A DNA stretch of 64,000 bases from Hypomyces perniciosus (Eukaryota > Ascomycota > Sordariomycetes > Hypocreales > Hypocreaceae): NCBI GenBank assembly GCA_008477525.1, contig SPDT01000001.1, forward strand, positions 2,914,001 to 2,978,000, given 5' to 3'. Shown piece after piece: positions 23,676 to 35,101 of this stretch; position 1 is the stretch's first letter, and each line of letters begins with the position of its first letter. The notes below the pieces were generated by a model. It worked only from the letters and a program-made list of their open reading frames with translations. It had not been told where the DNA came from and did no database searches. The position numbers were made by a program, and so were the translations under genes.

Positions 23676-24008
23676 CGTGTCTGATACCGTCGGATTCGTT
23701 GAATCGTTGAAGGCTGCCAGGCTGTTCACAAACGCGACAAAAAGAGTGTCAAGTTGGAACCGCCCCGCGTCCCCGGACTTTTTTTCTCGTTCGCAGGGAT
23801 CGGCCAAAAATTTCGCGACTTCGGACAGTGCGGTGAAATCCAAGCCAGGCCATTGGTGCGCGTTACATCATAGCACCCCCCCCCATTACTAATAATTCTT
23901 CAAATGTCAGTTTAACGTCCGAAACTCGCCTCAATCGCCTTCGTATTCTTTTCTCCCCACATCATCTCCTTTGATCTGGATAGCTGCCATTCCTTGCCTT
24001 GAACAATA
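23676..24008. promoter_or_regulatory. Compact divergent promoter, HIT1 / NFU1
   Basis: It is 333 bp between start codons, or 165 bp if the upstream HIT1 ATG is used. It includes a run of nine C at about 23876-23884. No TATA box is obvious. Confidence 0.5.
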
Positions 24009-24989
24009 ATGGCGCCAGCAACTAAATCCAGGACATTATTGCGTGCTCTGGCCACGGCGGCCTCTCGACCAGCGGCCGAATGCCAAACCAGAGCACTGCC
24101 GAGATGGACACGGCAATTAAGCACCCGAACAAAACTCCCAACCATCTCCGCCGGCGTCCGACCTCAAACACAGCGGACACAGCGTTTCGTCCCTAGCATT
24201 GCCGGCGCTGGGAGCGGCGTGCGGACAATCTTCATCCAGACCGAGAGCACTCCGAACCCCGATGCGCTCAAGTTTCTGCCGAACCATCGAATCATCCCTC
24301 CAGCGATTACCGCGCCTTTCATTGAATATCTGAACCCACGGTCTACGATTGCGCCGCCGTACCCTTCTCCCCTAGCGGCAAAACTCATGAACATTGATGG
24401 CATTACGTCGGTATTCTATGGCGCAGACTTCATTACTGTGACAAAGGCTGGGGATGCAAACTGGGCGCATGTGCGGCCTGAGATCTTCGCCCTCATCACT
24501 GAAGCTATTACGTCGGGCGAGACGATTGTAAACATTGTGGAGCGCAAGGATGGCGAAGCCGGCGAGGCAGCCGTTGAAGAGGACAGTCTTGCTTACAACG
24601 AGAATGACAGCGAGGTGGTGGGCATGATCAAAGAACTGCTCGAGACAAGGATCCGGCCGGCTATACAGGAAGATGGCGGAGATATTGAATTCCGAGGCTT
24701 TGAGGATGGACAGGTACTGCTTAAATTGCGTGGGGCATGCCGAACGTGTGATTCGAGCACTGTTACGCTGAAGAGTGGCATTGAGGGCATGTTGATGCAC
24801 TATGTGAGTAGCCCTCCTGACTGCTATCGATCTGGAACTTGGAGTGCTGACCATTAACTCAATCAGATTGAAGAGGTTCAGGGCGTCCGTCAGATTTTGG
24901 ACGAAGAGGAGGAAATTTCTATACAAGAGTTTGCCAAGTTTGAGGAGAAGTTGAAGCAGCAGAGGCCGGCGCAAGCATCGCCTTCTTAG
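24009..24989 (+). CDS. NFU1: Mitochondrial iron-sulfur scaffold protein NFU1
   Basis: Two exons, 24009-24803 and 24867-24989, give 305 residues. The intron (GTGAGT...ATCAG, 63 nt) falls between codons. Residues 1-70 form an Arg/Ala/Ser/Thr-rich mitochondrial presequence. The Nfu N-terminal domain follows, opening with IFIQTESTPNPDALKFLP (about 75-165). The NifU C-terminal domain (about 200-290) has EDGGDIEFRGFEDGQV and the cluster-binding C-x2-C as GACRTCDSS. Exon 2 supplies IEEVQGV and a charged tail. In the mitochondrial matrix NFU1 passes 4Fe-4S clusters to lipoate synthase and respiratory complexes. All key residues are present. Confidence 0.94.
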
Positions 24990-27900
24990 GAAGAGCGGGA
25001 GTGAAAGCCTTAATAGAAGCTGTCCTTTGGCCTGTACATTAGGTATTACGCATTGGTGTAGAACATCACGATACCCACGACTACGCATTGAGGATACGCA
25101 CTTGCGTAGCAAATAGCCATGGATGCCCGATTCAATGACATAGAGAGCTGACCATCCGGTCATGACGACAAGACCAGGCGGGGCTATGAAGTCATGCTTC
25201 CGTGGCAAGAGAGTCTCCGCCGTATGATTTCAGCTTTCAGAGATGTGATCGAACGTCCCGCCCCGGATTGTACGGAGAGCTCCGTTCAAGATGATACCCA
25301 ACAGCGGATTCATTTGCATGGGTTCGGCTAGGCGACGACGCAAGCCATCGAGCCCTCTGCTGCTAGTCTGAGAGAGAAGAGTCAAGCCAATCCCAAACTT
25401 TAATAGAGTAGTTGCAGCGGCACTCAATGGACCAGGGGTCCTTGGCCTAACAGACAATGAGAACAAAGCGTATGCAAGCCAGGCGTGCCGACGGCCAAGG
25501 CATCTACGGCGGGCCACAAACCCCGTCATGGAAATTCTCCGCGCCGTTTTTGGTGCACATCGTTATGCGTTCGTTGGTTGGGATGCCATGTACGTCGGAA
25601 GTCCGCTGACGGCTCGCGTAGTGTCTTATGAAATAGGTAGGATTCGATCCCTCACCTCTGTACTCCATGGTGCTAGTGCAGCAATAAATGCTCCGGGGGT
25701 TATGGAAGGTTTGTGATAGGGGCAAAACATCAACTTGATGGTGCAGTGCCGAGCAGCGGAGACATCGATATTGGACGCCACTCAAGTCACCACATGGCGA
25801 ACCATTGACATTCGAGTGATTAGGGCTGAGAGATATGTCATAGCCGCGTGGTAACGGGGGGGGGGATCGATTGAGACTTTCGATTTACTTTAGTGAGTTT
25901 ATGCAAGGCATATCTCTCCCGGCGCGAGGTCTCTTGGATGATCCTGGATGTTAGTCGTCCAAAGATTTGGACAACAGAGCAACAATAGCTCATGGCGGTG
26001 CTTTCGTCCCGTATCGGTTACAGTGGCCTTGGCTGTCAAACTTTTGAATTAATATATGTGCCAGCATTATTGTTGGTGTGTTAATAATTCATGCATCTGA
26101 CAACGAACTGGTCGTGTTGTACGAAGTACAAGCCAGCATGTTATTAGGGGTCTTGAAGTATCACTCCAATGCAAGGAAATAGGAGCCAAAGGGGCTGTTT
26201 CAGCGAATTGGCGTACCTGTTGGACTGTTTAGTTTGTTTCTGAATTTTTGGTCTCTTCTAAAGAGTTTGTCTGGTTCTCTTCGTCTGAACGAGGACGGCA
26301 TTGCTTGCGAATCCACGTGATACCCTCTCTCAGCTCCCGCCCTCGTGGTGTCGACTCTGCAGCATCACTGGCTCCGTACATCCCTGAGGCCCTTGTGGCT
26401 GGGCCATGGCGCCGCGGATAGCATGTATTTGGTGATTGGCGGAAATGTGGGCGCGAGTTGGAGCATCATTGGAGACGACCCAACACCTTGACGCCTTGTC
26501 CTGCATGGCCAGGTGGAGGACAAAAAAGACAGACCATTCTCGACAAGGTGCTAGGTAGTTGATTTATTTATCAAGAGCTTTTGCTGCTATATTATAGAGT
26601 TGAAAAAACCAGCCGTGCAGTATTATAGAGAGCTATCTGCAGTAGCGAGAGTTATCCACAGTGACGATGGTTTTCTGTAATGGCTGTAATGACGAGAGTT
26701 ATCCGCGGTGATGTGTATAGAAGCGGGATGAGAGGTAAGGTATGTTCTTGTGGCCCCTGTTTTAGGTCTGCATTGTCCCCGCCTGAGGGGCTCCATCCCG
26801 ATATGGGGGGAGCGAACACTTCCCCATCCAAACTTGGTTCTGCAGAAGCAAGTTCGAAGAGGCCAGGTGACTTTCGGAGACACCAAGCGGGGTTCTGGAA
26901 CAAGGCGACTTGCGGGGTGAGCGATCGCCTCGAAGCTTCGACCACTTAAAAAAGAAGCTGGGCTGGGCGTGTTCCATCAATGTGCCGTCACAGCACATCT
27001 CTTTGGCGAAAGTAAAGCAAGCAAGCTTTGTAGGTTATCAATTGCCAGCGCTCCAAAGATGGTGGCGTAAGGAAGATTGAGCGATTGGGGCAAGTGGCAA
27101 CACATAGATAGTTCGTAGTTCTTGAACATAGGATTTTTGGTTCAACGGTTTGCCGCTCCAGCGTCTCCGCGTTTCTGATGGCGTAACTTGGGCATTAGCG
27201 AGTTGGAGAGAGGTGGGATCGTCGATTGGGGTGTCTTTTGGGCCAAAATTCCAGCCGCACCACGCAGTCAAAGGAGGGTCTCGACACGCAGGTACCTCCA
27301 ATACGATGTCCTGGATTATGCAGCAGAAATGCGGGTTTTCATACTAGTATTACTTCTTCGCAGACAACCAACCCATTGCACTGATCCGCGGACTGCGACA
27401 TGGGAGAAACTAGAAACTACTGGAAGCATGCATGTACATACGAGTACAGCGGCGTCTCCTGCATGGAAGCAGTTCTCTCACGAGCCTCTTAGAAGCGGCG
27501 GAGACCGGAGAACGGAGAACGGAGATCGGTCTGTCCTGTGGTCTGCATGTGCCATTCAAAGTATGTATGTAGCAGTACGAAGTACTCGTGTAAACCAGTA
27601 GAAGCGGGGATGCGTAACGGGCCAGAGGTATGAACCGCATGTACGTCGTAGTGAGTCAATGGCGTTGGGTCGTCTGTTCATCCACCCAGTGAATCGGGAC
27701 GCCAGCACGCGAGGCCGCGCCGCGTTTGTTGGCTTGAGCTTCGGGCCATGCTGGATGAAGAAAGATGGCACGGCTTGGATGCAGTGCTGGTGATGGAAGC
27801 TTTTTAAGACTTTTGCGAACAGCTTCGATCACCGGGCTGTCCTTTCGATGTTCACATTAACATATGTCAGGCCAGGGAACTTGCCGCCGTCAAACGGCAA

Positions 27901-29308
27901 TGCAGCAGGGGTTGTGTGAAGAAGGCCGTTCGGAGAGGACCCCATACTGTAACAATTTATTAGGCAGTATTAATTATTCCCGTGGATGCACACGGAGACA
28001 CCGGTTCGGTATGCATGCGAGCAAGTCATCATATTTTACAGAACATGGAAAACTCCAGCCTCGGCCTGCAAATGCTCGTATGTACTGTGTATGTACACGC
28101 ATAACTAGCAGACAGACAGGGACAAGGGGGTAGGATTTGATCGAAGTCTCAGCTGGCCAATACCTGGCAATTGTGCCGATCAGCAAGAAAGTTAGTAGTC
28201 GCGTGTCATGCTGCTCGCTCCGAGAAGAGGCGCGGCTGTTGGTTTTAGCACTCTGGGGGAGCCGTTCGCTAGTACGATTCCTGGTATTACATAGTAACGA
28301 ATCTCGGTTTATGTTAGCACGAGGGACAGCCGTAAAGTGATGTCTTGGATCGCAATGCTTGCGAGGTACGGAGTAGATAGCCAGGATATGCAGTTGGAGC
28401 CCTCCCGCTTAGAAGTAGCAGTACGAGTATTAGTCGTAGCAGTAATAATGGAGCTCCATCATCCCCTGCGTGGAATAAATTAAACATGAACTCTCACATA
28501 CATATTCGCACACACGCATACATACGAGCACTGTACATACATACATAGGATGAACGCACGGACAGACGCAGGCGCAGATGCAGACACGCATGTAATAATA
28601 CTACTCCGTACCGTGCCTTATAATTTTTTTTTCAATCTTACGAGCGTCTCGTCTCCTCAGTCATAGTATGCGAGCCATCCATTGATTAAATCATTTTGTT
28701 GTCTCTCCACCCGGTCGAGTACCAGGCTGCTCTAACGTAACCTCACAGCAGCCCACATCCGCTATGCCCACTTGAGTTCCAGTCATAGGTAGTGAGTGAT
28801 ACGAGTAGGTAGTGGCCACATCCCCCGTCCTGGTCTGTTTGTCTACTACTACTGCTACTACTACAACTAGCACCACTCCGTACGACTAACATCGTGATTT
28901 AAGCACCTAGAGCTTTTTTAGCCTTCCCCAGCTTCATGATTGCCTTCCGCCTTGTGGCTGATCTTCTGGAGACTACTCCGTGGAGTCCGTCCTCTCACCA
29001 TCTTGCCTGCTGCCACCACCATCCGCCAAGACGCCCGCTCTCTCGCCCCCAGCAGGACATTGTGCCCTCCATCTCCATCTCCATTCCGCTAATACTACGA
29101 GTACTACTTCATCCCTCAAGCCATCCCATCCATCCCCTCCCCTGCTAGTGAGGCCGTTCCCCAGGCTCTCTCGCCTTCACCCAAGCCTCGTCAACTCGCC
29201 CCCCCTCCAACGCCCGGGACTGAAAGCATATGATAAGGCCAGCCTCCCCCCACACTCCAGACCTCGAAACTCGAAACCCATCTCCCGAGTCGACTTGCTT
29301 GTGCCTAT

Positions 29309-29332
29309 CCTGCTGCTGCTGCTGCTGCTGCT
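29309..29332. repeat. CTG trinucleotide tract
   Basis: About eight CTG units lie in C/T-rich DNA upstream of the PSP1 gene. No supported coding sequence spans it. Confidence 0.8.
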
Positions 29333-30290
29333 CTGCTCCTCCATCATCATCTCCCGAGACGCCAGCGCCCCTCCCCCTCTCCGCGCGCGCGCCATCATCT
29401 CCACCCTCCCACAGACGGCCAGCCCATCCGGATCGCCAAGCTCGTTGTTCCTCGCACGGTACGGCTAGGGTGGTAACAGAATAGAGCCCTTGTTGTTTGA
29501 GAGCGAGCTCTGCTTCGGCAAGGTGAGAAGGCACTGCAATACTAGGTACGAGTACATACACGCGATCCTAGACGCCTGTAACCTACTACTTCCGCACTGC
29601 ACTGCACTGCACTCCTTTCCCTGCTCCTTGCATGCTGCCGAGCTCTCGCCATTCCTCTCTGCATGCTGCACTCTGCACTCTGCACATAATACTACCAGCA
29701 CAACCAACTCCTCTGGCCCCATACGTTCGGCAGCGCTCCATCAGATCAGGGGCCACTCCAGCGCCAAAGCTCCCTGTGAAAAAACCTCCGGTACGAAGTA
29801 CACGCTACTTCGGGGTACTCCGGACCCCATCATACTCATAATCGCCGCTCTTGTCCACGCCACTTGGCGCTCAGTGCCCTGGCCAGCAGGTGGTCTGTTT
29901 AGAACTGGAGTCACTGGACTGATTGAGTGACTTTAACCTGACTTGACTGACATCTGCACCACCACCACCTTCCAACACCTCCCGACCTTTTTTGAAAAAC
30001 GTCGACCGCATAACGACAACTTGCGCCGGCTTCTTTTTCTCTTCCTTTCTCTCTCACTCCCCCTTCCATCTGCTCTGCGATCGCGACATCTCGTCTCGTC
30101 GATCATTACAACCGTCTTGCCCCCCTCACTATCTGTTCGCGCTCTCCACAGAGGCGTTGGAGGCCTGCGCTGTCTGTGTCTGTCCCCGCCGCCTTTCGCA
30201 AGCAATCGCCCAGTCGCCGCGTTTTGCGCTCTCAGGCGTCTGCGCGGCAGCGCCATTGCGCTCCAGTTGGCGAGTCCTGTGCCTCTAACC

Positions 30291-30305
30291 ATGGGCCGCG
30301 ACTAG
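30291..30305 (+). promoter_or_regulatory. Minimal upstream ORF (Met-Gly-Arg-Asp-stop) in strong start context
   Basis: ATG GGC CGC GAC TAG is preceded by CTAACC, giving a near-ideal AACCATGG start context, about 1.07 kb upstream of the PSP1 ATG. If this DNA is in the transcript, it would capture scanning ribosomes and require reinitiation. The leader extent is unknown. Confidence 0.4.
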
Positions 30306-30758
30306 CACACCGTCTCCCCCAGCTCCAGCAACGCAATCGCCATATCTCCATCTTCATCGACGACGAAGACGGCCGCGGTGTCGCCATCTCTCGTCAACCT
30401 CATTGTCGTCATCAAAGCAGTTGCGGATGGGTGTACACGCATAACCTCCCTCTTCTTCCACGTCTTTCTAGTTTGAGAATCGTTTCCCTCTTCGGGCTCT
30501 GGGTTTAGACGCGCTGGTTTAGACATTTTTATACCTTCGAAATATCATCCCTCTCCACGTTCCTCTTTAATCGGATCGCCGAACGTCACTGCGACACCCA
30601 ACCGCTCGACTCGCCGACGCGGATCTTCTTTTCGCCACCCAAAAAATCTTTGACAACCTCCCGCATCCCGCAAGTCGCCGTAGCGCCGGATGCCATACTG
30701 TTTTAACTACGATCTATCTAGAGCTTCTTCTTTTTCGATTTTTGATCCCCCACATATT

Positions 30759-31357
30759 ATGGACCGTACCGGAGATTCGCGACTGGTGAGTGAGCATCCT
30801 CTGAGATTCAGTTTCAGTCGACCTTGAGGGCCAATCGACGCCCACAACGGCATCCACATCCAACGGCACTGTGAAAGTCGCTTCATCAAAGACTTTACCA
30901 CGGAAATGGACTGTTAGACCTCGCGTCTTAGGCCTGCCCGTTGTTGGTGTCTTTTCCGCTTCCTTTTTATTTAACAAGAGCGACGCTTCTCTCACATTTT
31001 CACAATCCTCCAACACAGATGATATTATGTTGGATTGACAGGCTGACAATTGACAGCTATTTTCAGTTTGCCACCAACCAGAGATACCTGATACCGCTTC
31101 TGAGTTTTTCAGCTTCTAAGTCGCCAGCCATCTGAGCCACCATCGTGAAAGTTCTCACGTGCTCAAAGTTCCGGCCGCCAGTGAGGCTCTGCTTTCTCTC
31201 TCATTCGGCACCAGGCCACCACCTACCAGCTCCTTCTCAACACCCTTTTAACTCTTAAGTTCTTAAAAAAAAAAAAAAACCCCCGCCACAGCTCCGACTG
31301 CTAAAGGGAGCAGTCGGAGATATTTCGTTGCTCCAATACTACTCTGGTCGACCTTGA
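30759..31357 (+). promoter_or_regulatory. Possible spliced upstream ORF ending 2 nt before the PSP1 start
   Basis: ATG at 30759 opens nine codons that run into a strong GTGAGT donor at 30786. If spliced to the CACAG acceptor ending at 31291, the frame continues 21 codons and stops at TGA 31355-31357, two bases before the main ATG at 31360. Without splicing the upstream ORF closes within about 45 nt of the donor. The splice is a hypothesis, not a demonstrated event. Confidence 0.35.
31292..31319 (+). promoter_or_regulatory. Leader hairpin with 11-bp perfect stem upstream of PSP1
   Basis: CTCCGACTGCT (31292-31302), loop AAAGGG, then AGCAGTCGGAG (31309-31319). The arms are perfectly complementary. 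It lies 40 nt before the start codon and directly after an A14-C5 run and a CACAG. In RNA the stem would be stable and could slow scanning. Confidence 0.65.
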
Positions 31358-31359
31358 TC

Positions 31360-34121
31360 ATGAGCTCGAATTCCATCAAAAACGGGCCACAGTCGAGGCT
31401 CGCTCAGAGCTCATTCCCCGCTACAACGCCAACTAATCAGTCTCTACTTCTCGAAAAGGTTAACGCCAGGACGTCAACCCCAGACTCGGAAGCGCTTGCC
31501 AGTTCTGAGGACGAGGGTGATCACCGCCAGGAGAATTCGCAGCCTGTCGCGCAACCACCAAAACCCGTCCGTCGGTCTTCCTGGTTGAACGACACGTCAG
31601 CACCTCTTGCCCGGCCTAGGAAGGGGTCCTTCGCGAGCAATTCGATGTCACCTACGACATCTCATCCAAGCACACCTTCTGCCGAAGGACCTTGGGGATC
31701 TCATTCAACGTCATCAGTAATTGGCCGAGCCCCAGGCTCTTCAGCTTTTCCGTGGGGAACGGGTATCTGGAATTCGGACCGTAAGGATCCTCCTTCAAGA
31801 CTCAGCGAAGTTCTGCCGTCGCCCACATCAACCGTTCCTCCTGGGGCTGGGAGCAATACATTCTTCAGCGACCCTGCGCTCTCGCAAAATCCCTCAGCCT
31901 CTCGCGAGCCAGGGACAAACCCACAGATACCGTTTGCAATCCCGCTGCATCCTACGCCAAAGACCTATCGATCCCAATCTTATTCTGCGGGGCAACTAGA
32001 CCCCGAGACATCCCCCGGAGCCGGCATGAGCTCCTCGGCTATCCTTGGCCGTGCCCGTCACCCTGCTTTGCAGCATCGTCCTTCTCGACCTAGCATGCTT
32101 AGTGAAATGTCGAGCGACGGGTCTATGCTCGGCAAGGTCAAGGAAGTGGAGGATGACGACGATGAGAGCGCATCGGAATCGCTTCAGGGCTCGTTTCACC
32201 AAAGTTCCGAATCCAAGACCATTGAGATGCTCACGCGGGAGAACGCAATGCTTCGGCAACAGCAGCAACAATATAATGCTAGAATTCGACCACGTGCCTC
32301 CACTGGATCTGCCTTCGGCAATGGCTATTCGCTGCGGGAGTTCGTTCCAGAAGAGTCCGATTTTGCCATTGACGAGCTGGATGAAGTGAATGACGGCGAA
32401 TCATTCATAAACCGAGCCGCTGATAGGCGCATGAGTGAATATGGACAGGCGCATTATCGTACCCCCCTTGGTTTGGATGGCCGGAAGGTTGAACCTACCA
32501 ATCTTAAGAAAGCTCTTTGGTCCAGCACTCCAGGATTTTTCGTTGGTGATGTTTCTCAGAGTCGGCGCCACTCCTTTGCCAACATGCCTACTCGGCAGGG
32601 ATCCATCAGTTCTATTGCGGACTCGGTATCCACTTTGGAGGCACCGACGCCCGATAACCAAACGGCTTCAGGATATCCATCCGGCTTCCCAGAAAACCCA
32701 AGCTATCCAGGCAATGTTTGTAAGTCGCTCATCAATCAATCCATCAAAAAATGACCGCTTTAGTAACATTCGCAGCAGCTAGCTACTATCCCGGAGGAAC
32801 TATGGCCAATTCCGTTCAGCCAGTGTTCACTAACCCTTACATGCCGCCGCAGTTTGGCCTACCGGCTCAGTTCCCGAATCGCCCCCCTTCTCCTCATCGC
32901 AACGTGTATAGCGTAGCACAACCAAGGCTCAACCAACTTCTGCATGTTGTTTTGTTTAAATGCGCTCGAGCTGATGTGTTTTACATCCAAGAAGGAACGG
33001 GGCTTACCGTCAAACCCGGTGATCTGGTGATTGTGGAGGCTGACCGCGGCACTGATCTCGGAACTGTTGCGAGGGATAATGTGGATTGGCAGACAGCCAA
33101 GGAGCTCAAGGAGCATTACGCGGAGGAGCAATACAAATGGCTCATGATGTACTCCCAAAATGCTGCCGCCGCTCAAGAAGGCTCGGGTGCTGGCCTTTTG
33201 GCATCGTCCAATGGCCTTCAAGGGAGTGCAGTTGGCGGCATGGGCCCTCTAAATCAACATCACATGCAAGAGCCGAACTCTGGGGAGCTCCGTCCCAAAC
33301 TCATCAAGCGCCTTGCGCAGAACCACGAAATACATTCCTTGCGGGACAAGGAGGGTCAAGAGGCAAAGGCGAAGAGAGTTTGCATGCAGAAGGTCAAGGA
33401 GCATGGTCTCAACATGGAAATCTTGGATGCAGAATTCCAAATGTGAGTTACTCCACGTCCTTGTGGGGCGTCTTATGCCTTTATGATGCAAGTACTGACA
33501 CGGAACAGGGACTGGAAGAAATTGACCTTCTACTACTTTGCTGACTCCTACATCAACTTCAACTCACTGGTGACGGACCTCTTCAAGATCTACAAAACTC
33601 GTATCTGGATGTCCGCAATCAACCCCGCATCATTCGCAAGCCCGACTCTAGGAATCCAGGCCCCTAGTGGAGTTGGACCAGGCGCTGTTGGCGTTGGTCG
33701 TGGCACTACCAGCAACGAGCGTCGTCAGAACCAGGTGTCGCAACAGGAGCAACAATCTCAGGTATTCTCTGGTGCACAAGCTCGAGGATTGCGTTCTGGC
33801 TTCAATCAGCCGCAGTTAGTGGGGGACAGGCAAGCTCCTCCAACTTCAGGATACCCACCTTCCAACTACGCGTACGGGCCAGCGGGTGTCTTTGGGAACG
33901 CTCGAATTAACGGATCGTACATCCCCGGGCTTGCCTCTGGCGTTGAGGGATTCCCTGGAGCCGGGTTCCCCCAGGCCGGCGACTTCCAATCGATGCGTCA
34001 GCGTTTTCCCAACACCCAGGCCATGGCATCTCCCGGGCCGCATTCTCAGGGTGTCACCCCCATCTCCCCCCAGAATGACTGGTCAGCTGCCTTTCAGGGC
34101 CTTTCGCTCAACACTCATTAA
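31360..34121 (+). CDS. PSP1: PSP1 C-terminal domain protein
   Basis: Three exons, 31360-32719, 32776-33442 and 33509-34121, give 879 residues. Intron 1 (GTAAGT...CGCAG) has two usable acceptors 3 nt apart, so the protein may vary by one residue. Intron 2 (GTGAGT...AACAG) splits a Met codon. The first ~490 residues are Ser/Pro-rich and disordered. From about residue 500 the conserved region begins (RLNQLLHVVLFKCARADVFY). The PSP1 C-terminal domain follows (about 625-715) with KVKEHGLNMEILDAEFQMDW and LTFYYFADSYINFNSLVTDL. The tail is Gly/Gln/Pro-rich. Yeast Psp1 was isolated as a suppressor of DNA polymerase alpha mutations, and its exact biochemistry is unclear to me. The long C/T-rich leader with uORFs and a hairpin suggests translational control (inference). 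Confidence 0.9.
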
Positions 34122-35101
34122 TCTATAGCCTTTTCTGCACGCCTTGGCCGGCATATTTAGATTACAACGCTCATTTTCACGCCATCTACCACTTATAGGA
34201 TTCTTGAAGGGTAATGCAAGAAAAGAAGACAAAATATTTATTATCAACATGCTTTCGAAGAGCGTTGGGGGGCTTGTTATTTTCAACTTCATTGGCGTCG
34301 GCTAGTCAATTTGGGCACAACGGTTCTGGATCGAGTACTCGTACAAAGAGGAACGGTTCTGATTCCCTGCATTCATTTATATGGCCCATCTCCTGTCGTT
34401 ACCGCTCACAACTTTTTTGGAACTTTTGTTTTGGTCAGACTTTTGGTATGGGTTACAGGTTTTGGCTACTGGATATGCGAGATCAAAGACTGGAGAAATG
34501 GGTACGGCATTGCTTTCGCTTCCAATGGCTGAGATATATAGACAGAGAGACCCGAGTTAACGCATGTATGCTGTAACTAATACACAACCAAAAAGGGCAA
34601 CGGTTTGGGTATGGCTGATGTCGTGTACGACAAGACTTTTTTCATTTCTTCAGGCTTTTGTTGTTTGTTTCTTCATTACGACTTTGATACTGCCTTTACT
34701 TTTCTTCGTTCAGAGAATTGGAACTGCATTAGTACGGCTTCGGGACAATATTTAAAGATGTTACTTTTATCTTTTAAAACAAATTGATGATTGATGATGT
34801 TGAAGCACATTTTAAAGTGTGACAGAACTCCCAGGGATTGGGAGTTGAGTCTGAAGGTTAAGCAACGGGATTTTTAAAAGTGTTGATCTCTCTCTGGTAT
34901 TTGCGAGGAAGGTGCAAGGCCGGTTGCTGGTGCTCTTGCCTAAACCGACCACACCTTGTCTGGACATCTTTTGCACACCAACGACAACTAAAATTTTAAT
35001 TCATCAAGCATGTTTCCCTTCGAGGAGATTCCCGTTTTCCCTATCACATCTACCAGAGAGCCGGTATCGCCAAATTAGCAACATATTTCGGGACCGCGAG
35101 A
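34122..35101. other. Spacer between PSP1 and the 4-exon unknown gene
   Basis: The left half is T-rich (likely PSP1 3' UTR). A small inverted repeat, AACTCCC/GGGAGTT at 34827-34847, is present. The right part is the presumed promoter of the next gene. No gene is found. Confidence 0.5.

Larger units (their letters stand above)
24990..31359. other. 6.4-kb spacer: gene-poor DNA plus long PSP1 leader
   Basis: No coding gene is supported. Roughly 25.0-28.9 kb is mixed-composition DNA with a G10 run (25856-25865), a 19-bp near-direct repeat (26646-26664 and 26693-26711), 7-bp tandem GGAGAAC-like units (27498-27527), ATAC-rich runs (28500-28550) and five exact TACGGAGTA/TACGAAGTA motifs. From about 28.9 kb to the PSP1 start the + strand is strongly C/T-rich, as in long fungal promoters and leaders, with a CTG tract at 29309-29332 and small upstream ORFs. 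Confidence 0.55.

Noticed and set aside
24372..25208. 278-codon minus-strand frame
   Set aside because: It is antisense to the well-supported NFU1 gene and has no family features.
27188..27601. 137-codon plus-strand frame
   Set aside because: No splice support, no domain, and it spans tandem GGAGAAC units and a heptamer motif.
34827..34847. 7-bp inverted repeat as a transcription terminator
   Set aside because: Bacterial-type hairpin terminators do not apply to a fungal Pol II gene. The stem is short, so only a mention as a small repeat is justified.
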